A stretch of DNA of 64,000 nucleotides from the NCBI GenBank assembly GCA_964276095.1, contig CAXYDR010000003.1:1426001-1490000 (forward strand), given 5' to 3'. The notes below the pieces were generated by a model that was not told where the DNA came from, did not search any database, and was given only the letters and a program-made list of their open reading frames with translations. Each line of letters opens with the position of its first letter. Position 1 is the first letter of the stretch. The translations under genes were made by a program, and so were the position numbers. Below are positions 1 to 7,515 of this stretch, in pieces. The stretch is from GCA-2733415 sp964276095. Its GTDB lineage: Bacteria > Bacteroidota > Bacteroidia > Flavobacteriales > Flavobacteriaceae.

Positions 1-1
1 A

Positions 2-148
2 CTTATAATTAGTGATAATAATGGAAATGAATTATGTTTAGAATTTGACCCATATTATCCCCATTATTTTGCTAGAATTTTAATTAATAATCTTTCTTCC
101 AAATTAAGAACTAATAGTTGGTATTTAAATCCATCAACTAAAAAATAA
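2..148 (+). CDS. C-terminal end of an unknown protein (5' end outside window)
   Basis: The frame beginning at base 2 is open to a TAA at 146-148 and gives 48 residues, rich in Asn, Tyr and Leu, ending in NPSTKK. There is no start codon inside the window, so this is read as the tail of a gene entering from the left. No family is recognised. It lies in the accessory region and could belong to the same mobile element. Confidence 0.4.
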   Translation, partial: LIISDNNGNELCLEFDPYYPHYFARILINNLSSKLRTNSWYLNPSTKK

Positions 149-474
149 ATGAAAGAATTCAAAAAAGGTGTGCTATATGGTACATCTTTTTTGCTTTTAG
201 CATCATTATCCTACTCGTAGGTATAAACGTGTGTTAAAAGGGCTTATAATGGGTGTGGGTGGTGTGTTATAACTCTATTAGTGTCAGTAAAACTTGCATA
301 ATACATTAATTTTTCGTATATTTATATTTCGTCAAACAAGTGGGGGTAGTTCACCCTCATATATTAAAACAATTTTATTAAAATATTTATGTAAGTTAAT
401 TACGCTACTTACATAATGTTCCTATGTTGTATATGGGAAAATGAAAAGCGTTTAAATATTAAATTGTTATAATT
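149..474. other. Non-coding stretch with a perfect 9-bp inverted repeat
   Basis: No convincing gene. A 23-codon frame starts at 149 directly after the preceding stop, has a hydrophobic stretch like a signal peptide and then stops, so it may be a gene stump. At 387-416 the arms TTATGTAAG and CTTACATAA are perfect inverted repeats 12 bases apart, about 60 bases upstream of the next start. This would suit an operator or a recombinase/replication site. The arms are directly visible; any role is inference. Confidence 0.4.
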
Positions 475-897
475 ATGAATGACGAAAAATTATTAAAAAA
501 GATTAAAGAAAAAATTAACGAAATTACTGTTAATGAAGACAATGTATTCTTAATTCGAAAAGAATACAAAACAGATTTCCCCGATATTCATATCCTTTTG
601 GAATATTTCGGAATTAACTTTGGAGACGAATCCCCAGAGTTAGTATCCTTAGCTTTTATGGATATATGTAATAATATAGATTACTGTATAATTTATGACT
701 TCGGTGAGTATGAATTTTATTCAAACGGATTAAGACATCGTGAAAACGACCTACCAGCAACTGTATTTTCTGACGGTACGAAACATTGGTGTAAAGATGG
801 TCAAATGCATCGAGATAATTGCTTACCAGCTTTAATAACTTCGGATGGAGATACTAGGCGATGGTTTAGTAAGGGTACGGAATATTTTCCCAATTAA
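475..897 (+). CDS. HR/DG-repeat (MORN-like) hypothetical protein
   Basis: 140 residues. The N-terminal half is acidic and lysine-rich with no recognised domain. From about residue 80 the sequence becomes a short tandem repeat of roughly 22 residues: G-x2-HREN-D-LPA, then a DGT-x2-W segment, then G-x2-HRD-x2-LPA and a DGD-x3-W segment. Repeats of this HR...(G/L)PA type are common in phage and mobile-element proteins and resemble the MORN-like repeats of YwqK-type proteins. No signal peptide or membrane segment is seen. It sits alone, reading towards the convergent DUF3024 gene, with a long hairpin between them. The repeat is seen directly; the function is unknown. Confidence 0.6.
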   Translation: MNDEKLLKKIKEKINEITVNEDNVFLIRKEYKTDFPDIHILLEYFGINFGDESPELVSLAFMDICNNIDYCIIYDFGEYEFYSNGLRHRENDLPATVFSDGTKHWCKDGQMHRDNCLPALITSDGDTRRWFSKGTEYFPN

Positions 898-922
898 TAT
901 TTTATGATTTACAATTACATTT

Positions 923-973
923 AGTTTGAGTGCTTTTAAGGCAGTTTTTGATAGGCTGTCTTGCATTTAAACT
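923..973. other. Long imperfect hairpin between convergent genes
   Basis: The arms at 923-933 and 963-973 pair over 11 positions (two of them G-T). After a four-T bulge, 938-944 pairs with 956-962 over seven positions around an 11-base loop. The T run a simple intrinsic terminator would need is missing on either side. It could be a structured transcript end or a recombination site. Confidence 0.4.
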
Positions 974-1022
974 GAACATAAAGCAATATTGAGAAAGGCT
1001 CTGAGATTAATTGTAATATTTA

Positions 1023-1358
1023 TTAGCCCCAAAAGCAACCATGACTATCTTTTTCTACAATTGCTAGAAAATCGTTGATACTATCTACTACTGGAACGGG
1101 TTTGTAAGCCGACCATTTACCAGTTTCTCTAAACCAGTATATATTCCACTCATTCTTTGATTTAACGTATTTAGCCTTAGCTTTTGAATAGTTATGGATT
1201 ATTGTATTATCATTCCATTGTGGACGTATTTCGTATATCTCTACTACGTTATCTGAATATGAATAACCAATATCTAACTGCTTTCGGACTTCAATTGGTG
1301 GGCGTTTAGATTCAATATAATCTTTAACTTGTTGCTCGATTAAGTTTATTACTGTCAT
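1023..1358 (-). CDS. DUF3024 family protein
   Basis: 111 residues. The central motifs RPxW, AKAKYVKSKNEWNIYWFR and GKWSAYKP, and the terminal acidic segment ending in HGCFWG, match the DUF3024 family, whose members end in a D-x-(Y/H)-GCF-(F/W)-G signature. The biochemical role is unknown. The start codon overlaps the stop of the upstream XRE gene by four bases (ATGA), so the two are translated together. A small regulator plus a small basic protein in an island resembles a toxin-antitoxin or phage-control pair, but nothing in the sequence proves that. Confidence 0.75.
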   Translation of the reverse strand: MTVINLIEQQVKDYIESKRPPIEVRKQLDIGYSYSDNVVEIYEIRPQWNDNTIIHNYSKAKAKYVKSKNEWNIYWFRETGKWSAYKPVPVVDSINDFLAIVEKDSHGCFWG

Positions 1359-1612
1359 TTTTCCTTTTTATCAAAAGTAAATAATTCAGTAATATGAATA
1401 TCTAAAGCCTTTGAAATAGCTCTCATTGTGGATAAAGAAGTACTTATTTCAGCCCTTTCGATTCTACCAATTTGATTGATAGGTATATCAGCATCATTGG
1501 CTAAATCTTCTTGAGATAAATCCTTATTTTTTCTAAGTATTCTTAGATGCTTACCAAACTTATCTAAATATTTATGGTCTTTAAACTTCACAAGTCTAAA
1601 ATCAGCATTCAT
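1355..1612 (-). CDS. XRE-family helix-turn-helix regulator
   Basis: About 85 residues, almost entirely one HTH_XRE (Cro/C1) domain. The segment GKHLRILRKNKDLSQEDLA is helix 1-2, and IPINQIGRIERAEIS carries the recognition helix; a short SLSTMRAISKALD segment completes the fold. The frame runs back to a GTG at 1630, but the ATG at 1612 gives a normal start and is preferred. It forms a two-gene unit with the DUF3024 gene through an ATGA overlap. A small inverted repeat just upstream fits autoregulation. It diverges from the FG-GAP lipoprotein gene. Confidence 0.85.
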   Translation of the reverse strand: MNADFRLVKFKDHKYLDKFGKHLRILRKNKDLSQEDLANDADIPINQIGRIERAEISTSLSTMRAISKALDIHITELFTFDKKEK

Positions 1613-1625
1613 TAAGAATAAAATA

Positions 1626-1641
1626 AACACATATTTGTGTT
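1626..1641. promoter_or_regulatory. Possible operator of the XRE gene
   Basis: AACACA and TGTGTT form a perfect 6-bp inverted repeat with a four-base spacer, in the short gap between the divergent XRE and lipoprotein genes. The position is typical for a Cro/C1-type autoregulatory operator. Only one copy is seen and binding is inferred. Confidence 0.3.
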
Positions 1642-1679
1642 ATTTTTAATATATTTGAAGAAACTAAAACTATATACCA

Positions 1680-2993
1680 ATGAAAAAAGTATTCTTATTA
1701 CTTCTCACGATGACATTATTTACATCTTGTTCAACTGATGACCCAATCAATAATGTAGTAGCAAACACAGATAGTACGAATGGTGGTGATACAAACTCAG
1801 ATAGTAATACCACTTCCGATTTTAGTTGGAGTTCTTGTGAGCTTGGTCAATGGTCTATAGCTTCAAATTATGCTGATTTTGATAATGATGGTGACACTGA
1901 CATTATTATATTAGGGCAAGGTAACTCTGGAACATTAGGAATTATACTGTATGAAAACAATAGCAATTCTGGTTATGTAGAAAGCTTATTAACGAGCTTT
2001 AATATGACATTGAGCGCAGTTGTAATGGCAGATATTGAGTTGAAGGACTTAGATGATGATGGCGATATGGATATCCTTTATACAGCAGTAAAAGAAACGA
2101 CAAACGGAGCTACTCGCATACATGATGGTTGTGATTTTGGTTGGTTTGAAAATATAAGTGGAGTATTTACTCAGCATAGCCTTAAATTTTATTCTGGTTA
2201 TTCAACCTTACCAAATTATGGATTAGCTACCAATTTAGTTTTAGCTGACTTCGATAGTGATGGTGATATAGATATTCTGAATAGTAATATGGATATGTTC
2301 ATTAATGATGGTAGCCAGAACTTCACACTTCAAAGTGTTTATTCCAATTTTGTTAAGCAAATGGAATTGTATGACTTCGATAGTGATGGAGATATGGACA
2401 TTCTTACACATGATTATTCGTCAAATACAGCACCCAATTGGTCAGATACTGGAGGTAGTGCCATTTTTATTAATAATGGCGGAAATTCATTTACGATAAA
2501 TACATTTCCAAACAATGGAAGTGTTGGTGAATTAGCCGATTTGAACAATGATGGTTACTTAGATTTAATAAGTGGATTTAGGAAGCAACAAACATTTGAT
2601 TCACCACCTTATGAATACAAACCAGCATTTAAGATATTTTTAAGTAATAATGATTTTATCACCAATGGTAATTACCAAATAACGGATATTATTCTGGAAA
2701 ATTACTCAGATTATGCATTCTATATGGCTATAACTGACATTAAGGCTTTCGATATTGATAATGATTCAGATTTAGACTTAGTAATGGGGGGATTTGGTGG
2801 TATGTCAGTATCATATAATTCTAATAATGGAAATGATTGGACACATGAATATAAGTTTTTAGGCGATGCCGATAATTTAGATAGAGTTATTAGTTTTTCG
2901 GCAGACAATTTCGATGGCGATTCAGATATGGAACTATTCGTAAATCAAAACAGTAGAAAACCAATTATTATCAATTCTGGTTTCTGTAATTAA
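1680..2993 (+). CDS. FG-GAP/VCBS-repeat surface lipoprotein
   Basis: 437 residues. The N-terminus MKKVFLLLLTMTLFTSC is a lipoprotein signal with the acylated Cys at residue 17, followed by a flexible Ser/Thr/Asn/Asp linker. The rest is a chain of calcium-loop repeats (DFDNDGDTD, DLDDDGDMD, DFDSDGDID, DFDSDGDMD, DLNNDGYLD, DIDNDSDLD, NFDGDSDME), each followed by hydrophobic strands, as in FG-GAP/VCBS beta-propellers. These proteins sit on the outer membrane and usually bind ligands, other proteins or polysaccharides. No Por sorting domain is present, so anchoring is by lipid. The partner is unknown. Confidence 0.85.
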   Translation: MKKVFLLLLTMTLFTSCSTDDPINNVVANTDSTNGGDTNSDSNTTSDFSWSSCELGQWSIASNYADFDNDGDTDIIILGQGNSGTLGIILYENNSNSGYVESLLTSFNMTLSAVVMADIELKDLDDDGDMDILYTAVKETTNGATRIHDGCDFGWFENISGVFTQHSLKFYSGYSTLPNYGLATNLVLADFDSDGDIDILNSNMDMFINDGSQNFTLQSVYSNFVKQMELYDFDSDGDMDILTHDYSSNTAPNWSDTGGSAIFINNGGNSFTINTFPNNGSVGELADLNNDGYLDLISGFRKQQTFDSPPYEYKPAFKIFLSNNDFITNGNYQITDIILENYSDYAFYMAITDIKAFDIDNDSDLDLVMGGFGGMSVSYNSNNGNDWTHEYKFLGDADNLDRVISFSADNFDGDSDMELFVNQNSRKPIIINSGFCN

Positions 2994-3030
2994 AATATTA
3001 ATCAACTATAACTCATAAAAAAAAAGAAAT

Positions 3031-3486
3031 ATGAAAACAACATTCATTTTAAAATCATTAATTGGGGCATTCTTTATCTTTTTAGCTTTCGGTAGTGATG
3101 AAAGTGAGGATGTAAACCTTACTAATATTGATGAAGCTCAAGAATACTTAAATGAAGTAGGTAAATATCATATTGAACTACCATACGGTCAATGTAAGTT
3201 TAGTCTTAATGGAAATACGATTAAGTATTGGGATAATCTAGGTGATGGATGGACAAATAAACCCAAAGCTACTTGTACATTTACATTAAAAGAGAGTACT
3301 ATGACAAAAATGAGTTATAGTGAAAATAGATATGTTGATGTAAATGTTTGGAAACTTGACGTAAATGATGAATGCTGGGATACAGACATGGATAACATAC
3401 TTAGTATGAAAGTTAATACAAGAGGAATACTATTTCTAAGGAACGGTCATGAAGTAGCTAATGTAGCTGTTAAAGGTTGGAAATAA
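3031..3486 (+). CDS. Small exported protein of unknown function
   Basis: 151 residues. The N-terminus MKTTFILKSLIGAFFIFLAFG is a clear export signal or membrane anchor. It leads into an acidic stretch (SDESED) that looks like a lipoprotein tether, but the expected Cys is missing. The remainder is a soluble beta-rich domain with three Cys (in GQCKF, ATCTF and DECWD). No family is recognised. It follows the FG-GAP lipoprotein by 37 bases and precedes the VanZ-like gene by four, so the three probably form one envelope-related operon. Confidence 0.6.
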   Translation: MKTTFILKSLIGAFFIFLAFGSDESEDVNLTNIDEAQEYLNEVGKYHIELPYGQCKFSLNGNTIKYWDNLGDGWTNKPKATCTFTLKESTMTKMSYSENRYVDVNVWKLDVNDECWDTDMDNILSMKVNTRGILFLRNGHEVANVAVKGWK

Positions 3487-3490
3487 TTTA

Positions 3491-3925
3491 ATGAAAAAAC
3501 TTTATCTAAATTTTATAATCAATATAGCACTTCCATTATTTGTTGGCGGGTTTATATATATATTATTTAGAAACGAATCATTAATTATGTTCGATTGGTT
3601 TGATAAATTAGGATTATTAGAACCAATAAAAGAGCTTAGAGAAATAATAAATCCAATTAAACCATATATGGCTAATTGGATTTATTTCTCACTTGCTGAT
3701 GGCTTATGGACGTATGCATTCACCTCAGCATTTCTGTTATTTGGTGATAGAAACAGATATTGGTTAGCACTTCCATTTCTATTAAGTATTGGTGTTGAAA
3801 TGCTACAATATCTAGGACTATTTAAAGGCACTTATGACCCTTTAGACTTATTGTTTTGTGTCATTGGGTATGTATTACCATTTATAGTTTTCAAGCCATT
3901 AAACCCCATCACCTTTAATATTTAA
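3491..3925 (+). CDS. VanZ-like small integral membrane protein
   Basis: 144 residues with about four membrane segments: residues 8-26, about 65-83, about 90-108 and about 117-134. The segment GVEMLQYLGLFKGTYDPLDLL, just before the last helix, matches the conserved E-x2-Q...(G/R)-x-x-D-x-x-D core of VanZ-like proteins, whose function is generally unknown. It starts four bases after the preceding gene and overlaps the end of the convergent DUF5131 gene by four bases. The VanZ assignment rests on that one motif. Confidence 0.5.
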   Translation: MKKLYLNFIINIALPLFVGGFIYILFRNESLIMFDWFDKLGLLEPIKELREIINPIKPYMANWIYFSLADGLWTYAFTSAFLLFGDRNRYWLALPFLLSIGVEMLQYLGLFKGTYDPLDLLFCVIGYVLPFIVFKPLNPITFNI

Positions 3926-5490
3926 AATATATTAACATTAACTACTCCTATTGAAATTTTATGAGAGTGATTAAGATGTATTTTTGAATCTTTTATTTTA
4001 CTAAACATTATAACGTCTATTTCGTCTGCAAGAAGTGAGAGCATAGCTTCTTCTTTGTTCTTAAACGGGATAACTGTTACTTTATCAATAGGTGCTTTTT
4101 TAGGAACATCCGCTTTAGGTTCCTTCACCAAATTACTTGCAGAACCTATCGAAATATTTCCCTTATGTAATCTATCAATTACGCTTTTATTGTCACTATT
4201 GACAACTTTCATATACCTAGAAATAGTTCCTCTACCTACGCCAGCTATCTTTGCTATTTCAGCATAGGTATCAACAGATTGGTCTACTTGTTTAAATCTC
4301 CCAGCAACGGATAAATTCCTTTTGGCTATTTTCTCAATTGTATCCTTAGAATTATATGCTAGCATTACCTTTTCTATCACAGATAAATTTCTTCTGCTTA
4401 ATTGATGTTTAACCATCCAAAGTTTTATTTCGTCTAAATTCTTGAAGTTTTCAGTAATTCTTTTACTAGGTATTTCTTTTTTTCTTAATTCAAGGGATGC
4501 TCTTATTCTTGTGTGACCTTCTATGACTAATTTATCACCTTGCTCAGTTTCCCAATATAATACGGGGTCATTTATTCCATTTTTCTTTATGTCCTTTTTT
4601 AGGTTGTCAAAGGCATCTTTATTAGCAAAAGGTAAAAAGCTTTTTAGCTCCCATATAGTAAACATATCATCAAATTCATCCATTACTAGATGTTCTTTCT
4701 CAAATAAATTTATAGTAGGTATTGTTTCTGAGCCTTTAACTGAAGGATTAGCCCAGTATGTTACACCATTTAACTGACTGCCACCCTTAGAATGGTATCT
4801 ATGCAATTGATGTATGGTTGGGTCATCTGGATTTGGGTTATTTCTTGGATGTCCCCATTGTTTGAAGAAAAATAGTACATCCTCAGCTATGCATTTTTGT
4901 CTGATAGATTTTATCCATTCTGTTTCAATTGGTCGAGCTTTATGACCACTCTCGCCACCTACAATAACCCAATCAATACCTTTTAAACTATAATCTTTTA
5001 TCTCACCAATTAGAGGTTCAACAGATAGAAACTTATGTTTTGCGTCACAATTAGCTAAGCGTTCTATTTTTCTTACAGAAACTTGACTACCTACCGAGAC
5101 TCCCATCCAAATATTATCAGTCCAGTTTAATTCTTTTGAATATTTAAGAAGGTCGTTTTCTCTCTTCGTTAGAATTTGATAAGTATGTTGTGGAGTATCA
5201 TTCATAACCTTAAATACACTCTTTATAAAATCTAGTGAAATATCTTTATGAAATAAATCTGACATTGAATTGACAAATACTATCCTATTCCCAGTCCATC
5301 CTAGTGGCTCTGAAAGTGTATCTGGGTGCTCTACAACTACATCAAACCCCGCTTTATATTTAGAGAAGTTAGGATTGTGTTGAAGTCGTTTAGTTTCTTT
5401 TTCAGCATAACAGTTATCACATTCTTTTGAAACTTTAGTACAACCAGTTGTTGGATTCCATGTTTCTTGTGTCCATTCTATACTACTCAT
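3922..5490 (-). CDS. DUF5131 (phage Gp37/Gp68)-ParB fusion protein
   Basis: 522 residues in two parts. Residues 1 to about 245 are a DUF5131/Gp37-Gp68 domain. This opens with SIEWTQETWNPTTGC and a Cys cluster (C17, C24, C27, followed by YAE) like that of radical-SAM-type enzymes, and continues with FVNSMSDLFH, ILTKR, GVSVGSQ and WVIVGGESG. Residues of about 270-500 are a ParB/Srx-like domain: the segment at 272-330 includes LVIEGHTRIRASLELR, followed by a helix-turn-helix region (KIAGVGRGTISRYMKVV). ParB-like domains bind DNA and may act as CTPases or nucleases. DUF5131 proteins occur in phages and islands; their reaction is not established. Confidence 0.8.
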   Translation of the reverse strand: MSSIEWTQETWNPTTGCTKVSKECDNCYAEKETKRLQHNPNFSKYKAGFDVVVEHPDTLSEPLGWTGNRIVFVNSMSDLFHKDISLDFIKSVFKVMNDTPQHTYQILTKRENDLLKYSKELNWTDNIWMGVSVGSQVSVRKIERLANCDAKHKFLSVEPLIGEIKDYSLKGIDWVIVGGESGHKARPIETEWIKSIRQKCIAEDVLFFFKQWGHPRNNPNPDDPTIHQLHRYHSKGGSQLNGVTYWANPSVKGSETIPTINLFEKEHLVMDEFDDMFTIWELKSFLPFANKDAFDNLKKDIKKNGINDPVLYWETEQGDKLVIEGHTRIRASLELRKKEIPSKRITENFKNLDEIKLWMVKHQLSRRNLSVIEKVMLAYNSKDTIEKIAKRNLSVAGRFKQVDQSVDTYAEIAKIAGVGRGTISRYMKVVNSDNKSVIDRLHKGNISIGSASNLVKEPKADVPKKAPIDKVTVIPFKNKEEAMLSLLADEIDVIMFSKIKDSKIHLNHSHKISIGVVNVNIF

Positions 5491-5561
5491 ATAATATCTA
5501 AATTAAGGTTTGACCAATTGGTCAAAGGTTAAAAGTCAGTACTAAAAATAGTAAACAATAT

Positions 5562-6776
5562 TCAATTTCCAGACTTGTAAGCCGTATTAAGTTCAGTAAC
5601 ATACTCTTTGAAATCACTCCAATAACGTTTTACGGTACGTGTTGGGATTCCAGATACATCAGTAACCTTGCTTTGCGTTATCTTCTTATAAACTTTATAG
5701 TCCCAATCTTCAATGGCGTCATAAATACGTTGTTTAGTATTATCAACTCTCAAACGTCCATTTTCCTTATTTACAATACTCATTTTTTCATTGAATGATA
5801 ATTTAGATATAGGATTGAACAAGAACTTACGTTCCTTATTCAGAATAAGTTTCAATGAATCGTTTTCATATCCTTTTAAGACATTTTTAATTATAGTATT
5901 CACTTCATTATTTGGTAATCGTGGTACCATTCTTTTATTAATACTCTCAGATAAACTATTGAGTGTTTTATAATCAATATGTGGATTTAACATCTTATGT
6001 TGAGTTAAATGATAAAACATAGTTCCATTCCTCTTACCTTCTTGTATTAATAGTGGTAGATATGGCTCACATATATTTATCTTATTCTCAAACACTATAT
6101 AGTTACCATTATTATTAATAAAGTAATCAGCTATATTATTAAACCTTAGGGGTGTATTGTTATATTCAGAAAAGGTGCCATTCCCCACCATACCTCTTCT
6201 CTCTTTTTTAAGTATGTGGGCGGATGGCACCTTTTTAACTTCATGAGAATCAAATGTAGTTGAAGCTGTATAAGTAGTAGAATTAGGATTGAAGTATAAA
6301 TCTGGGTCGTAACTTAAAACTGTTTGTTGTGTTGCTTTAGCAGCATTTTTATCAATATTAACCCCTAAACTTTTACCAATAGCTTTGTATGTGTCATTAA
6401 AATTATCAAAAGTTAAATTCTGAGTTTTAACAAGTAAACCATAACCAGTGGTAGATAATGATTTCCACTTAGCATATATAATTTGATTATTTGGAATATC
6501 AGAAATATCATCAACATCAATATAAATTAAACCATTAGATGAAGTAATATTATTATTAGAAGCTGAACCTTTAAAATTGAAATTAAACCTGAAGGTGGGA
6601 AGTAATTCTGTTTTTATCTTATTATAATCAATGCTAGATTTACCATAAGTTCTAGCAGATTGAATTAATGGTAACTTGTCATTACCATATTTTATTGTGT
6701 TAAGTATTTCTTTTAACTCATAGTTATTTGAAACATTAGGGGTTTTACAATTCTTAAACTGTTGTATTGAAAACAT
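5562..6776 (-). CDS. BT4734/VirE_N-domain replication-type protein
   Basis: 404 residues. The N-terminal ~180 residues fit the BT4734-like/VirE N-terminal domain of Bacteroidota mobile elements: a fold with GLIYIDVDDI, a WKSLSTTGYGLLVK segment and YDPDLYFN. A helical middle region with GKRNGTMFYHLTQHKMLNPH and PRLPNNEVNTIIKNVLKGYE resembles a primase C-terminal (PriCT) segment. The C-terminus, with TDVSGIPTRTVKRYWSDFKEYV, looks like a helix-turn-helix. Together this suggests an element replication initiator or primase accessory. No DnaB/D5 helicase motifs are present. It follows the same strand as the methyltransferase but is separated from it by more than 500 bases. Confidence 0.65.
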   Translation of the reverse strand: MFSIQQFKNCKTPNVSNNYELKEILNTIKYGNDKLPLIQSARTYGKSSIDYNKIKTELLPTFRFNFNFKGSASNNNITSSNGLIYIDVDDISDIPNNQIIYAKWKSLSTTGYGLLVKTQNLTFDNFNDTYKAIGKSLGVNIDKNAAKATQQTVLSYDPDLYFNPNSTTYTASTTFDSHEVKKVPSAHILKKERRGMVGNGTFSEYNNTPLRFNNIADYFINNNGNYIVFENKINICEPYLPLLIQEGKRNGTMFYHLTQHKMLNPHIDYKTLNSLSESINKRMVPRLPNNEVNTIIKNVLKGYENDSLKLILNKERKFLFNPISKLSFNEKMSIVNKENGRLRVDNTKQRIYDAIEDWDYKVYKKITQSKVTDVSGIPTRTVKRYWSDFKEYVTELNTAYKSGN

Positions 6777-7338
6777 TTTGTCATATTACTTTAATTTTAT
6801 GTTATTTAAATTCATTAATAAACAACTAGCTTATCAATGTTCACAGATACCAAACAAATAAAAAGAGTCTGCTTATCCACACCTTCTGACAAGTGCTTCA
6901 AAACAAACTCCTTTATGCCGTTAGGCTATATATTAAAGTAATATTTCAATTATTATGTCAGAAGTATTTTAATTATCTTAAGTATACTCATCATTTTTTA
7001 CAAAGTCAAGGATTTTTATACTGTTTCTCTTAAATTAATCATTAATTAAGAATTAGCATCTATAAATAAGACCTAGAAAAGGTCCGTTCCTTATTAATCT
7101 TCATTAGCACGTTTTGTGAGTGGTATAGTAGCTTTCAATCGTTGTATATATAGCCTTTTAAGCTGTTTCATTCTGACGGTCAATCAAATTGTTATTAGTA
7201 CGGGTACCCCCGTTTAACACCCCTCCCTGGGACAATATTCTAATGTTTAAAAGTTGTGACCTCTCTTAATATTAATTATAAAAAAGTATTAATTATCATC
7301 AATCGGATTGCTCTTCAAAATTTTTTTTGAGAATTTTT
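6777..7338. other. Intergenic control-like region with inverted repeats
   Basis: 562 bases upstream of the BT4734-type gene without a convincing protein gene. CTTCTGACA at 6884-6892 and TGTCAGAAG at 6957-6965 are perfect 9-bp inverted repeats 64 bases apart. Smaller repeats lie near 7072-7083 (ACCT/AGGT) and 7200-7213 (ACGGG/CCCGT). Such a region beside a replication-type gene could hold an origin, an operator or a transfer site. The repeats are observed; no role is demonstrated. Confidence 0.35.
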
Positions 7339-7509
7339 TCAATATCTATTTCTCAACTGTTCTATCTGAGACTTGATGCTCTCTAAATTTTTCTGAAGTT
7401 GTAATATCCTCAATTTTGTCATAATCTGATTTCGTAAATCTGAATCATCAGTTTGATTTAATTTCAACTGTTGAATTTTAATTTTGTCATTTATATCTTC
7501 TATACCCAT
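7339..7509 (-). CDS. Small coiled-coil protein downstream of the methyltransferase
   Basis: A 56-residue frame from ATG at 7509 to TGA at 7339, six bases after the methyltransferase stop on the same strand. The sequence is almost all helix-forming, with heptad-like Leu/Ile spacing (KIKIQQLKLNQ, then LRILQLQKNLESIKSQIEQL). Tight coupling to the upstream gene and uninterrupted helix propensity support a real gene. It may be a partner or regulator of the methyltransferase; no family is recognised. Confidence 0.5.
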   Translation of the reverse strand: MGIEDINDKIKIQQLKLNQTDDSDLRNQIMTKLRILQLQKNLESIKSQIEQLRNRY

Positions 7510-7515
7510 AATCCG

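Noticed and set aside
149..220. 23-codon frame directly after the first partial gene
   Set aside because: It has a signal-peptide-like hydrophobic run but stops at once; too short and unsupported, so only mentioned in the region note.
923..973. Integron attC site
   Set aside because: The hairpin has a bulge like attC, but the RYYYAAC and GTTRRRY end boxes are not present and no integron integrase is nearby.
6837..6941. 34-codon frame upstream of the BT4734-type gene
   Set aside because: No recognisable sequence, no promoter, and it runs through one arm of an inverted repeat; likely chance.
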